Source: Lewinellaceae bacterium (GTDB taxonomy: Bacteria; Bacteroidota; Bacteroidia; Chitinophagales; Saprospiraceae). From it: a DNA stretch of 64,000 nucleotides. A program made the translations under genes and the position numbers. Under the pieces are notes generated by a model. It did not search any database. It was given only the letters and a program-made list of their open reading frames with translations, and had not been told where the DNA came from. Positions 7,493-17,249 of this stretch are shown here, in pieces (position 1 is the first letter of the stretch; every line of letters begins with the position of its first letter). The stretch is from positions 1,908,501 to 1,972,500 of the forward strand of contig JACJYK010000001.1 in NCBI GenBank assembly GCA_020636135.1, written 5' to 3'.

Positions 7493-8596
7493 ATGAGTAA
7501 AAATGGCCGGGTTCTGGTGGCAATGAGCGGAGGCATAGACAGCACGGTGACTGCTATGATGCTGCATGATCAAGGGTATGAAGTGGTTGGGATAACCATG
7601 AAAACCTGGGATTATGCCAATGTGGGAGGCAGTCATAAAGAGACCGGATGCTGCAGCCTGGATTCCATCAACGACGCCCGTGAAGTGGCCGTAAAGGTGG
7701 GGTTTCACCATTTCATCATCGATATCCGGGATGAATTCGGTGATTATGTCATCCATAATTTTGTGGATGAATACATGGCCGGCCGGACACCGAATCCATG
7801 TGTCCTCTGCAATACACACATCAAGTGGAGAGCTTTATTGCGCCGGGCGGATGCACTGGATTGCGGTTTGATTGCTACAGGGCATTATGCGACCATTAAC
7901 GAGCTGAATGGGAGGAAATACATTACCAGGTCCCAGGATCCCGATAAAGATCAATCGTATGTCCTTTGGGGTCTGGATCAGGAATGCCTGAACCGGAGCC
8001 TTTTTCCCATCGGAGGTTTCCGGAAGGAACAGGTTCGGCAAATGGCCTACGACTGGGGGTATGAAGAACTTTCAAAAAAAGCGGAGAGTTACGAGATCTG
8101 TTTTGTGCCCGATAATGACTATCGGGGATTTCTCAGGCGACAGGTTCCCGAAATTGATGACCGCTTGAATGGCGGGTCCTTTGTGGATACCGAGGGGAAT
8201 ATCATTGGTCAGCATGCCGGTTATCCTTTCTACACCATTGGGCAGCGCAAGGGTCTTGGTACGGCCTTCGGAAGTCCGAAATATGTGGTCGAAATAAAAC
8301 CCGGGACAAATGAAGTGGTGTTAGGAGACCTTGAAGATCTTGTCCGCAACGGCATGTACGTTTACAAAACCAATGCGATGAAATATGAAAAAATCCCCGA
8401 CGGGATGGAAGTCGTTTCAAAGGTACGTTATCATGATGCCGGGACTCTCAGCACGGTGAACCAGGAGGGAGACCGTCTACGGGTAGATTTTCATGCGCAT
8501 GTCCGGGGAGTGGCTCCTGGGCAATCCGCTGTATTTTATGAAGGTGACGACATTGTGGGAGGGGGTATTATCCATTCGAGTTTAAACAGTCTATGA
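7493..8596 (+). CDS. mnmA: tRNA-specific 2-thiouridylase MnmA
   Basis: This 367-residue enzyme makes 2-thiouridine at wobble U34 of tRNA-Lys/Glu/Gln using ATP and a persulfide sulfur donor. The PP-loop S12GGIDS17 binds ATP. The two catalytic cysteines are C103 (TPNPCVLCN) and C203 (SYEICFVPDN), matching the usual spacing of about 100 residues. The C-terminal beta-barrel includes IGQRKGLG and APGQSAVFYEGDDIVGGG. It is first in an operon with a lipoprotein gene (4-bp ATGA overlap) and rimM. The promoter carries a TetR-like palindrome, unusual for a housekeeping gene. Confidence 0.97.
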   Translation: MSKNGRVLVAMSGGIDSTVTAMMLHDQGYEVVGITMKTWDYANVGGSHKETGCCSLDSINDAREVAVKVGFHHFIIDIRDEFGDYVIHNFVDEYMAGRTPNPCVLCNTHIKWRALLRRADALDCGLIATGHYATINELNGRKYITRSQDPDKDQSYVLWGLDQECLNRSLFPIGGFRKEQVRQMAYDWGYEELSKKAESYEICFVPDNDYRGFLRRQVPEIDDRLNGGSFVDTEGNIIGQHAGYPFYTIGQRKGLGTAFGSPKYVVEIKPGTNEVVLGDLEDLVRNGMYVYKTNAMKYEKIPDGMEVVSKVRYHDAGTLSTVNQEGDRLRVDFHAHVRGVAPGQSAVFYEGDDIVGGGIIHSSLNSL

Positions 8597-9333
8597 GGAG
8601 AATCTTGCTAATAGCGACACTGGGTATCGTCTTAATCAATGCCTGCAGGAAGGATAATAAGGTTCTCCCGGATAGTTTTTACGCCTACGATTATTATCCG
8701 CTGGAGATCGGAAAATACTGGATCTACCAGATAGATTCATCCATTTATGATCCTACTGTGAGCGGACAGCCCTTTCGTGTAAGTTCAACCATCGTGAGGA
8801 CTACTATGATCGATACATTCCGGGATGGAGCAGGTGTGCTGAATTATGTGACGGAATATGCGGTCCAGGATAGTGCAACCCAGCAATGGAAGCCAGCATA
8901 TCTGGGCCGTGCCTCCCGGACTGCGACAGAAGCTTTCCTGGATGAGGATAACCGGAAACTGGTAAAAATGACCTTCCCTCCGGTAACTGGGACACACTGG
9001 GATGGCACCCGTTATTTCAATGAACAGACCATCGTGCTGGTTGCCGGTGAACCCATTGAAATGTACAAAGAGTGGGATCCTCGGGTTGTATCCACCGATG
9101 AAGCAGGCACCATTGGTGGGGATGCATACGATAAGATCCTGAGCATTGAATATGCGGATGCAGAGAGCCGCATAGAGAAAAGATTTGCCCTCGAAAAATA
9201 TGCCCGTGGTATCGGGCTGGCTTACCGGGAATATTGGATCCTGGATACCCAGCTCAATACCGATGATCGTCCCTGGGATCAGAAAGCCCAACGCGGATTT
9301 ATTTTTACACAGGTATTAATCGATCACAACTGA
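8593..9333 (+). CDS. Hypothetical lipoprotein in the mnmA-rimM operon
   Basis: A 246-residue protein with an N-terminal lipoprotein signal (MRRILLIATLGIVLINAC); C18 is the probable lipidation site. The mature part has a YYPLEIGKYWIYQIDS motif followed by strand-rich sequence, a pattern common in Bacteroidota lipoproteins of unknown function with beta-sandwich folds. It overlaps mnmA by 4 bases and rimM by one, so the three genes are translationally coupled. Its position between two tRNA/ribosome maturation genes looks incidental. It probably sits on the periplasmic face of the outer membrane. Confidence 0.8.
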   Translation: MRRILLIATLGIVLINACRKDNKVLPDSFYAYDYYPLEIGKYWIYQIDSSIYDPTVSGQPFRVSSTIVRTTMIDTFRDGAGVLNYVTEYAVQDSATQQWKPAYLGRASRTATEAFLDEDNRKLVKMTFPPVTGTHWDGTRYFNEQTIVLVAGEPIEMYKEWDPRVVSTDEAGTIGGDAYDKILSIEYADAESRIEKRFALEKYARGIGLAYREYWILDTQLNTDDRPWDQKAQRGFIFTQVLIDHN

Positions 9334-9848
9334 TGCTCAGACAAGTATTGATTGGAAAGGTTTTGAAATCAACCGGAGCACAAGGATCGGTGAAGGTACA
9401 GCTGGATCCGCCCTGGGATGATTTGGGTGATCAGTTGTCCGTCGTGCTGCTTGACCTGGAAGGAGACCGTGTTCCGTATTTCATCGACTCGAGTCATTAT
9501 GCGGATACCTGGATATGGCATTTTGATGATGTCCATTCTCCGGAAGAGGCTAAAATGCTCAGTTTGACACCAGTATATGCGCTGGAGAAAGATATTCCTC
9601 AAGCAGATCAACGCAGAGAAGAGAGCCCGGATTACAACTTTTTATCCGGATGGGTAATTCATACGGTTGAAGGCAAGACGATCGGTACCATAAGCGAAGT
9701 CCGGGAATTTCCGGAGCAGTGGATGGCGATTCTGGAAATTTCCGGTAATGAAAAAATGATCCCTTTGGTAGACGCATTCATCCTTGTCCTGGACCAAAAG
9801 AAGCAAGTGATAACCATGGATTTACCGGAAGGTTTGCTGGACCTTTAA
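9333..9848 (+). CDS. rimM: Ribosome maturation factor RimM
   Basis: A 171-residue 30S assembly factor. The N-terminal RimM beta-barrel starts IGKVLKSTGAQGSVKVQL, where the usual glycine-rich GxHGxxGxxxV pattern is partly changed. A PRC-barrel follows from about residue 100 (LSGWVIHTVEGKTIGTISEV to MIPLVDAFILVLD). The family assists 16S head maturation through ribosomal protein S19. In many Bacteroidota it follows rpsP, but here it is third in the mnmA operon. Its stop overlaps the convergent CYTH gene by 4 bases. Confidence 0.88.
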   Translation: MLRQVLIGKVLKSTGAQGSVKVQLDPPWDDLGDQLSVVLLDLEGDRVPYFIDSSHYADTWIWHFDDVHSPEEAKMLSLTPVYALEKDIPQADQRREESPDYNFLSGWVIHTVEGKTIGTISEVREFPEQWMAILEISGNEKMIPLVDAFILVLDQKKQVITMDLPEGLLDL

Positions 9849-10357
9849 CGGGCAAGCAGCATATCACTGTACGAATGGCTACAGAGGTCCCCTGGATGGA
9901 TTCCCAGTTCTTTCTGATAATACTGACACTGGATTTCCAGGTCTTCGATGCTCCTTAAGCCTTCCTCATCGATGGCTTCGATTTCAACAAATTGGCCTAA
10001 ATCTTTTACTTCGTCAATATGAAACTTCACGTTGTCGATGAAGTAGATGTGTCGCTGCTTGTCAACGGTGACCAGCACTGGAAGCACCTTGGTTAAAACC
10101 TGGTACAGCTGATCCGCATCGGCCGGAGGATAAAGTGATACTTCAGAAAGTTTCTGACTCGCAACATTGGGTCTGTGATAGGCAATAAGGTTATTTTCAA
10201 TGGTGCCCTGACGTAGTTTCAGCCGACCGCTGGGAACCTGGAAATAGGTATCCACCTGATGATCCCTGCCCTTGTATCTCCCGTTCCTTGCCAGGTATTC
10301 CCGGACAACTGTCTCATCGGGACATCGTGCCTTAAGTTCAATGCTTCGTATTGCCAT
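9845..10357 (-). CDS. CYTH-domain protein (class IV adenylate cyclase/ThTPase-like)
   Basis: A 170-residue cytoplasmic protein. The N-terminal IELKARC carries the ExExK-type start of the CYTH fold (here IELKA), followed by DTYFQVPSGRLKLRQG, an alternation of basic residues in strands that binds triphosphate, and HIDEVKDLGQFVEIEAID with the acidic metal-binding residues. Family members are class IV adenylate cyclases, thiamine triphosphatases or inorganic triphosphatases, and the sequence alone cannot decide between them. It is monocistronic and converges on rimM. Confidence 0.85.
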   Translation of the reverse strand: MAIRSIELKARCPDETVVREYLARNGRYKGRDHQVDTYFQVPSGRLKLRQGTIENNLIAYHRPNVASQKLSEVSLYPPADADQLYQVLTKVLPVLVTVDKQRHIYFIDNVKFHIDEVKDLGQFVEIEAIDEEGLRSIEDLEIQCQYYQKELGIHPGDLCSHSYSDMLLAR

Positions 10358-10477
10358 GTCAACGATTAACTGCTTTGCAATTTATTGAACTCCAAATTAA
10401 TCCTGGAACTTCTTTGAAACCTAAATAAAAAAGGAAAAAGTCTATTTATTCACAGTGCTCATGTTAACCCATTTCAC

Positions 10478-12460
10478 TTAGCGTAATTCTACTTCGACTG
10501 GAGTATCTTTTGTTAAGATTCGCTCTAATACCAGGCCGCCTGGTGAGCTTATTCTGACGTGAATGTTAGCTCCACGCCGGGTGACTTCAATGTCAAATTG
10601 TTTATTGAATGCCTTTACATTTTTCAGGGTCATGAAATCCCAGTGTTCCGGCAATCGGGGCAATAATTCGAATTTATTCAATCCTATCGGGGTGATTCCA
10701 AACATTCCTTCTGTAATCACCCGGCAATACAGACCGCTCTCGGCAGCAAGATGCCGCTGGTTTCCTTCGGGCCATGCTTCTACCGGGTAAGGGACATGAT
10801 CCCCCAATAATCTTCTTGCGGAATAATACGAGAGATAAGGCATGAGTTGTTCGGTAGCCCCTGAATTAAACAGACCTCTGAATGCATATAAGGTTGATCT
10901 GTCCCAGAATGTTTCACTCCCAGCCTCGGTAAGAATTCCGTTCTCAGTCCACAAATAAGGTGATAATAGCGCTTGTATGGTTGCTTCCTTACGGGTGAAA
11001 ATACCCATGGTTAAAGGAAGGCAAATCCAGGAACGCAGTTTGTCGTTGCCATCAAAGTACTGATAGGTATCGAATCCCTGTACATTGGCCCCAAAATACC
11101 TCTCCATGGCATTTTGCAGATCAGCTGCTTTTTGTAGGTAGATCCTGGCCGTATCGGGTTTTCCCAGTTCGCTGGCCAGTTGCGAAGCACTCCGGTATGC
11201 ACCATAGGTTAGGGCATTGGTCGATAGGTTATAATCTCCCGCCGGGAAACGTCCTTCGAGTTCATCGGAGTCAGACGCAATAATGCCTTCACCGGATTTT
11301 TTAGTTTCGAGGTATTGTATGCACCAGCGTATCAATGGCCAGAATTCGGTAGCAATATCTCGGTTACCATAGGCCATTGCAAAGCGGGAAGCTCCGTATG
11401 CGATCATGGCCTGGTCTCCGCGATCACCCGCCCCATTCCAGAAATCGACACCCTCAGCAATTATGGAGCTGGGAATGGGCTTGAACTCCGGATTCATGTA
11501 CCGTGCAAAATGCCGAAAACTGTTGATGGCCGATTCATTGCCTTCCAGATTTCCGAGAAATGGGAAAAACGGGTTTACATATTCGGCCTGGTCATTGGCC
11601 CATATGGCCGCATAATATGCTCCACCACCCGGACCATGCATCAGACCTCCCTTGGTGTCGTAAATACTTTCTGTGGCACGAATTTTTGCAAACGAAAATT
11701 CCGTATCAATGGTGTCGTTTGGCGTATCGAGTACCAAACTTCCAAATAGCTCATCAATAAACTTTTCCCGTTTTGCAAGCTCATAAACCTGTGAATAATT
11801 ATAGGCCTGATCACAGGTCTTTCGGCCTGAGTAAATCATACCCAGTGAGATGCTCTCCTGTGGTTTTAACCGGAAAGACCCCGGATTTTTCATTTCAACC
11901 GATAAAATATATTCACCATAGACACCCTGGTCTGCCGGTGTCTTAATGGTTACGGAGCTAAAATCAACTGAAAGATCGCAGCTATTGACACTCGTGTTCT
12001 GGATGGTTATTACTTCAAGGAATGCAGCCTTGTCTCTCGAAGGGAACAGGGTTCGTTCGATGGAAACATCCTTATTGGTCATACTCTTTACCTTAAGTAT
12101 TCCTTTAAGGTTAAATGATAAAGGGAATTCTTTGACGGTTGTACCGTCAACAATGATCCTGGGTTGTTCACTACCATCAAAGTCCTGTCTTAAACTGGCG
12201 TGCGTATTGTTTGGGATGGTACGTAACATCGGGAAAACCAATCTTTTAGAATTGATAAGCTCTCCGGATTCGCTGACACCGTAGGTGAGTATGGCAGAAA
12301 TATTTAATCCGCTCATTTCGATATGGTCGGAATGGTTTTGGGCCTTTTCTACATTCCAGGTGATGCTTTCATCCGTAGAAAGTGCCCAGGTAAGATTCCG
12401 CTCCTGAGCGAATGCATGAAGACTAACGATTAAAAGCGGGATTGTATAAAATTTTTTCAT
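10478..12460 (-). CDS. Secreted six-hairpin glycosidase-like protein
   Basis: A 660-residue exported protein (signal KKFYTIPLLIVSLHAFAQ). The likely start is the ATG at 12460, two codons after a TTG. The N-terminal ~220 residues are beta-rich. The middle (about 250-560) looks like an (alpha/alpha)6 barrel: GGAYYAAIWANDQAEYVNP, IIAEGVDFWNGAGDRGDQA, SDSDELEGRFPAGDYNLS and ESGLYCRVITEGMFGI. A C-terminal beta-sandwich follows. This architecture belongs to GH15/63/78-type enzymes. The acidic residues in GRFPAGDYN and WPEGNQRH could be catalytic, but the family and substrate cannot be fixed by eye. It follows the M19 gene by 150 bp on the same strand. Confidence 0.7.
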   Translation of the reverse strand: MKKFYTIPLLIVSLHAFAQERNLTWALSTDESITWNVEKAQNHSDHIEMSGLNISAILTYGVSESGELINSKRLVFPMLRTIPNNTHASLRQDFDGSEQPRIIVDGTTVKEFPLSFNLKGILKVKSMTNKDVSIERTLFPSRDKAAFLEVITIQNTSVNSCDLSVDFSSVTIKTPADQGVYGEYILSVEMKNPGSFRLKPQESISLGMIYSGRKTCDQAYNYSQVYELAKREKFIDELFGSLVLDTPNDTIDTEFSFAKIRATESIYDTKGGLMHGPGGGAYYAAIWANDQAEYVNPFFPFLGNLEGNESAINSFRHFARYMNPEFKPIPSSIIAEGVDFWNGAGDRGDQAMIAYGASRFAMAYGNRDIATEFWPLIRWCIQYLETKKSGEGIIASDSDELEGRFPAGDYNLSTNALTYGAYRSASQLASELGKPDTARIYLQKAADLQNAMERYFGANVQGFDTYQYFDGNDKLRSWICLPLTMGIFTRKEATIQALLSPYLWTENGILTEAGSETFWDRSTLYAFRGLFNSGATEQLMPYLSYYSARRLLGDHVPYPVEAWPEGNQRHLAAESGLYCRVITEGMFGITPIGLNKFELLPRLPEHWDFMTLKNVKAFNKQFDIEVTRRGANIHVRISSPGGLVLERILTKDTPVEVELR

Positions 12461-12609
12461 GGTCAAATGGTTTGAGTTCTCCCGACAAATCCTGGAATTA
12501 CCTATTTACAGGATTGCGGCTGGCAATCTGTTAAACCTTGATAGGGTTAAAATTAGGAGGCAGGGATTGCAGTAGGGTGCGAAATATCGCCAAGCTTCAG
12601 AATGTCCTG

Positions 12610-13872
12610 TCAGCTGTTGGAAGCGACGCGGTTTACTTCTTTCCACACTCTCCAGACATTCTTATAACAAACCTTTGCAATGTCTTCTTCTGAATATCCC
12701 TTTTTAAGCAGGAGGTAAATCAGATTAGGATAGTCACCCACATCTTTCAGTCCGGTCGGGAGTGAATCGCCGACACCATCAAAATCAGAGCCTATACCGA
12801 CGTGATCAATCCCTGCCAGTTTCACGACGTGATCAATGTGATTGGCAACAGTTTCAACATCCGCAAACAGGGAAGGGTGGGAGTCACGGTATTGATCGAT
12901 GATCTTTCTTGCTTCCGGTGAATCTTCCGCTACGCCAGCCTTTTCAATCAGCTTGGCCAGTTCTTCACGCTGTTCGGTACGTTTGACTTCAATAGAGCCA
13001 TCCAGGAAAGCAGATCCAAAATTGATCTGGATCACACCACCTTTCTTTCCGAGTAATTCAATCATTTCATCACTCATATTCCGCTCGAAGCCTGGTGTGA
13101 ATTTGCGGCAGGACGAATGAGAGGCGATTACCGGCGCTTTGCTCAATTGCATGACCTGGTAGAATGTGCTGTCACTAACGTGGCTGACGTCGACCATGAT
13201 GCCTACCCGGTTCATTTCCGCGATTACTTCCTTGCCAAAAGGACTTAAGCCCTGCCAGTGTCGCTCCGGGTCGTAGGAACTATCACAGATTTGATTCCAT
13301 TTGGAATGAGTGAGTGTGATGTACCGGATGCCCCGGTTGTAGAAATAACCGACATTGGCCAGGTCTTCGCCTATTGGGGCTCCGTTTTCCATACCCATGG
13401 GCAGCGAGATTAATCCCTTTTGAAAATTGGCATCAATTTCTTCCGGGCTGCGACCGGGAGCAAATTTATCCGGATGCGCGCTGATAATTCCCTCAACCAT
13501 ATTGATCAGTGAATCTGCAAACTCTTTGGCACCTCCCTGTTGATAGGAGGCGGGAATATAGATGCTCATAAAAGGAGCATCCAAGCCTCCTTTTTTCGCG
13601 CGAACGTAATCGAAGTCACCCTCCTTGGTTTCTACGGGTATTCCCATAAATTCCTTTTCCAGACGAAAGTTTTTCACTTTAAGCCGGTAGGGCAGGTCAA
13701 CATGTCCATCGGTGATGATGTATTTATGGGCCAGCTCGTTGGCTTTAATCCATTGGGGATTATCCTGTGATATAATGGTCTGTTGCATTTTTTGGTTGCA
13801 TGCATTTATAAGGAAGAGGAGAATAATGATCAATCCGAATGACCTCATGCGATCTGACTTTTGTTTTTCCAT
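12610..13872 (-). CDS. Membrane dipeptidase (M19) lipoprotein
   Basis: A 420-residue zinc dipeptidase with a lipoprotein signal (LLFLINAC, C25), so it is exported and membrane-anchored. The TIM-barrel metal ligands of renal-dipeptidase-like enzymes are present: H57-x-D59 (DGHVDLPY), Glu in MENGAPIGED, His in VDVSHVSD and IASHSSCR, and Asp in IGSDFDGVG. The family cleaves dipeptides, including D-residue and beta-lactam-like substrates. It fits a peptide-scavenging envelope role alongside the neighbouring exported hydrolases. No operon partner is certain. Confidence 0.93.
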   Translation of the reverse strand: MEKQKSDRMRSFGLIIILLFLINACNQKMQQTIISQDNPQWIKANELAHKYIITDGHVDLPYRLKVKNFRLEKEFMGIPVETKEGDFDYVRAKKGGLDAPFMSIYIPASYQQGGAKEFADSLINMVEGIISAHPDKFAPGRSPEEIDANFQKGLISLPMGMENGAPIGEDLANVGYFYNRGIRYITLTHSKWNQICDSSYDPERHWQGLSPFGKEVIAEMNRVGIMVDVSHVSDSTFYQVMQLSKAPVIASHSSCRKFTPGFERNMSDEMIELLGKKGGVIQINFGSAFLDGSIEVKRTEQREELAKLIEKAGVAEDSPEARKIIDQYRDSHPSLFADVETVANHIDHVVKLAGIDHVGIGSDFDGVGDSLPTGLKDVGDYPNLIYLLLKKGYSEEDIAKVCYKNVWRVWKEVNRVASNS

Positions 13873-13956
13873 TGAATCCGGCGAGAAGATAGCTCTTTCC
13901 GGACTGATGGAGAAGTCAGAACGCCAATTATGTCCACTATCGCGTAGAATCCTGAA

Positions 13957-16812
13957 TTATTGCTGCTGGACCATTCGTTGGGAAAGATCGTAACGATCGC
14001 CCGGCTTGAGGACATAAAAGATCGGGCTACCCGGCAAATTATAGGAATATTCACGCCGATCTCCGGACCATTTTTTACCATCATAAACCAGGACATAACT
14101 CTTGCCAATCACTTCCGCAATTCCTTGATTGATGACAAAGGCCGTCCCTTCATCGGGAGCAATGCCTAAAAGACCCGGATGTGCATTGATCACTTCAAAC
14201 AGGTCAAATTGGCGGTTGCGGGCCAGCACGTGCTGATCGATGGCAACATTGTTCAGGAATCCAAATCCCTCCTGATGGTCTCCCATCATCTCGGTGTTGC
14301 CTCCGGTGTCACCACGTACCAGATAAGAGCCCTGGATGGTGGCACCAGCTGATGTTCCGGCGATCACACCTCCGCGATCCAGCACGCCTTTCAGTGCGGT
14401 TTCAGTCTGGGTTCCCAGGTAACTGTCAGCTAATCGCCACTGGCGGCCACCGGTGATGAATACACCTGCGGCTTTTTCCAGATCCCGGTAGAAGCGCGGT
14501 GAGTTGGCCTCTTCCTTTGAGCGTGTGTGCAGCACACTGATCTTCTTAAATCCTGCACTCCGGAAGGGTGCGGTCAGTTGTTCGTACTTGGGATCCTTCG
14601 CCAGAGATTCATCGTCCCCGGCAGTAGGGATAATCACGATGGGCTGGTCCGTACCACCTGCCAGGTCTGCAAATTTGCTATAAATGGTTTCATCCAATTT
14701 GCCACCGCCAATAACCATCAGCGAGCCATGCTCGGGCGTCATGACCGGATGATGAGCTGCCTGCTGATTGACGTAATAACCGATGACTTCATTCCAGAGC
14801 CATCCGGCACGTTTCTGCAGTAGGGTCTTATCCCGGTCCAGCACAAATCCGTCCTTGATCAGTTGATCCACACAAACCGTGACTTGTTGTTCGTAGTCCA
14901 TGCGGTCATGATAGAGGGATTTGATCGTAGGCCGTAAGTCTGTAGAAATCTCAGCCCCTTTATCCATGGAGAAAGGCATGATATACCCCTGGAAATCATC
15001 CAGTTCGTCCTGTGCGGCAGGCTTGCCATCCCGCAAACTCCATCCGGTGAAGGTGGCCAATGGAACGGACACTTCGAAATTCCGGATACCACCCAATTCG
15101 TTACCATTTTGATCCAATTGAGGGACCAGTGAAGTATAGGTGTTCAGTATTCGCGGCGGCTGATTTCGTATGATGCGGCGCTGCCAGGAGTCTCCAAAGT
15201 CCAGATTGTAGGCAACCTGGATGGCTTTCGGTTCGGGTAATGAGGCATTGATCGGAAAACGTACCTGATTTAAGGGGACCAGGGTCTTGCCTGCAATGGT
15301 GGGATACGTACTTGCCGGCGGTTCTTCCCCTTTATTAACCCAGTTGATCAGGCGAACCAATAATGCCCGGTAATTGGGCAGGTAATAAAGCGGATTTGAT
15401 TTGAAAACCATTGAAGAGTCCCGCTGGCTTTTTGCATCCAGATGCAGCTGACCGACATAATGCTGGCCGCTGGCTATTTCGTAGATCCGTTCATTTTCAT
15501 AAGGCATGACATCGCTTGTCCCGTCTATGCTGGTATGGATCAGGGAAGCGGCCCGCCCATAATATTCGTACCCGGTATTGATGTAGAATATCTTGGTTTC
15601 CCTGCCAAAATTGCCGCCCTTCATCAGGAGCCCATCCCGGTATTTACCGTTGGTTGAATCGACCTGGGCACGGCTGGTAAACGGGAACAAATCCGTAGGA
15701 TAGAAAAACGAGGAATACCGGTGGCCGTCCCGGCTTGGTTGGGCAAAACGATGATTGAAACTGCCACGACCTCCTCCGGCTGTCATGATCATCATGCCAT
15801 CATAAGCTTGCCGGTCGTATTCATCAATATTGAAACCGTCGTATAGATACTGACGCAGGAACCGACCAGTCTGGGAAACCCCTGCGGCAATACCTTTATT
15901 GACTTTGAATTCACAGTTGTTGTCGTATTTCATATAGGAGATCATGTCCCGGACTACAGCCAAGCCCAGTCCGACCGCTACGGGCTGGTCGGAGAAGTAA
16001 ACCAGTTCATAAATTTTGCCAGGCTCAAATCCATTATTCATGTGGATGTATTCAGTACTGGGGACCAGAGAGTCACCTTCTTCTTTAGAGAATGACCATA
16101 ATTTGGAGTCCACGATTTCACGTTTACCTTCCCGGCTGTCACGGACCGTTAACGAATTCAGTGTGCTGTTTACCTGTGGAGGGTAGGGTATTTGATTGCG
16201 GTGCCCCAGATATAAGGTAGATACCGGATCGTCAATGACCCAGTCACAACGAACCTGGCCGACCAGAGGGAATGAGTTGTTTGGTTTTAGTTTCGGAACG
16301 ACCAGGTGCATCAGGCCATCCTGGTCAGGAACATCGAATTCCCAGCCAACCCATACCACAACCAGTCCCTGTTCCATCAAAAGACCATCACCAAATGCTT
16401 CCGGGTCATTGACATCCAGGCCGGTGTTCGTAGCCAGATTAAAATAGCGCATGGAAAATTTGCCGCCTCGGTTCGAGACTTCCACCAGGCCCACGCCGCT
16501 TGCTTTGGACATATCTGCAGGCTTCAGGATAACAATATTGGCGGTGGCTTCCACAAAACCAGCGTCGGATTTTTCAGCGAGGTCTATGTCGGTAACCCGT
16601 TGATTTTGTTTATTCAGCGGATCGAAGACAAAGGTGACTGTACCTTTCCATAATTCATAGGCACCAGAGTTACCGAACGTCTTGCCGTTTAATACGGTCT
16701 CTTTACTGGTAATATGAATGGATTGTACAGCAGCATGGACCCGGAGATTTAACAGAAGGGCCAGGGCCAAAATCATCATGCAGCGATAACAAAGATTGAA
16801 TTGTCTGTTCAT
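13957..16812 (-). CDS. Fusion: alpha/beta-hydrolase domain (Abhydrolase_10-like) + cyanophycinase-like S51 peptidase, secreted
   Basis: The preferred start is the ATG at 16812, giving 951 residues with a signal peptide ending LLLNLRVHAAVQ. Residues ~30-670 resemble the alpha/beta-hydrolase domain family annotated as Abhydrolase_10: the nucleophile elbow is GVSQTG with S313. Residues ~690-951 are a cyanophycinase/S51 domain: VIGGGKL (near 702), FITGGRQWRL, and the catalytic serine S821 in AGTSAGATI. S51 enzymes cleave beta-aspartyl or cyanophycin-type peptides. No cyanophycin synthetase is nearby. The frame is continuous through the linker, so this looks like a true fusion. The combined function is unknown. 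Confidence 0.85.
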   Translation of the reverse strand: MNRQFNLCYRCMMILALALLLNLRVHAAVQSIHITSKETVLNGKTFGNSGAYELWKGTVTFVFDPLNKQNQRVTDIDLAEKSDAGFVEATANIVILKPADMSKASGVGLVEVSNRGGKFSMRYFNLATNTGLDVNDPEAFGDGLLMEQGLVVVWVGWEFDVPDQDGLMHLVVPKLKPNNSFPLVGQVRCDWVIDDPVSTLYLGHRNQIPYPPQVNSTLNSLTVRDSREGKREIVDSKLWSFSKEEGDSLVPSTEYIHMNNGFEPGKIYELVYFSDQPVAVGLGLAVVRDMISYMKYDNNCEFKVNKGIAAGVSQTGRFLRQYLYDGFNIDEYDRQAYDGMMIMTAGGGRGSFNHRFAQPSRDGHRYSSFFYPTDLFPFTSRAQVDSTNGKYRDGLLMKGGNFGRETKIFYINTGYEYYGRAASLIHTSIDGTSDVMPYENERIYEIASGQHYVGQLHLDAKSQRDSSMVFKSNPLYYLPNYRALLVRLINWVNKGEEPPASTYPTIAGKTLVPLNQVRFPINASLPEPKAIQVAYNLDFGDSWQRRIIRNQPPRILNTYTSLVPQLDQNGNELGGIRNFEVSVPLATFTGWSLRDGKPAAQDELDDFQGYIMPFSMDKGAEISTDLRPTIKSLYHDRMDYEQQVTVCVDQLIKDGFVLDRDKTLLQKRAGWLWNEVIGYYVNQQAAHHPVMTPEHGSLMVIGGGKLDETIYSKFADLAGGTDQPIVIIPTAGDDESLAKDPKYEQLTAPFRSAGFKKISVLHTRSKEEANSPRFYRDLEKAAGVFITGGRQWRLADSYLGTQTETALKGVLDRGGVIAGTSAGATIQGSYLVRGDTGGNTEMMGDHQEGFGFLNNVAIDQHVLARNRQFDLFEVINAHPGLLGIAPDEGTAFVINQGIAEVIGKSYVLVYDGKKWSGDRREYSYNLPGSPIFYVLKPGDRYDLSQRMVQQQ

Positions 16813-17197
16813 GAGAAACTCAAATTTGAAGTGAACACGAAGGGGGAAAACCATCGGACCGTGAAGAACTCTGATTTCAAGCTTAAGACCCGATGCCTCC
16901 TACGTTCTAAGGGATTTAAACGACAGGCAGCAAAATGGAATTGTTTTATATGGTCGAATAAAGCGCTAATGATCAGCCTTTTACCATGGAAGCCCTGGTT
17001 AAGGATGGCTGGTTCAGCAACGTCCAGAAAGATCTCAGAGGGAGGAATGACTCGCTTCGGCTTAAGGTTCAACACACGTATAATTCCGGTGGCGCAATGA
17101 TACTAAATATTTGAGTTATTCTGTTCGTGCAGCAGGGCCAGAAGGCCGGGAATAACAATTCCTTAAGTTATTTCAATGCGATTAAGTGTAAAATAGA
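16813..17197. other. Gene-free interval
   Basis: The bases between the fusion gene and the YceI terminator show no credible gene. Overlapping short frames on both strands have poor composition. The interval presumably holds the promoter of the fusion gene, but I see no clear -7 box. Confidence 0.4.
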
Positions 17198-17228
17198 AAA
17201 GGCTGTCTGCGCACAACAGACAGCCTTT
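17198..17228 (-). terminator. Terminator of the marR-yceI operon
   Basis: A perfect 12-bp stem (AAAGGCTGTCTG/CAGACAGCCTTT) with a 7-base loop, 21 bases past the yceI stop. The transcript ends in a short U-run on the minus strand. Confidence 0.8.
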
Positions 17229-17249
17229 ATAACCGAACTATTTCACAAA

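Noticed and set aside
13957..16812. Cyanophycin storage cycle
   Set aside because: No cyanophycin synthetase (CphA) is seen, and the S51 domain belongs to an exported fusion.
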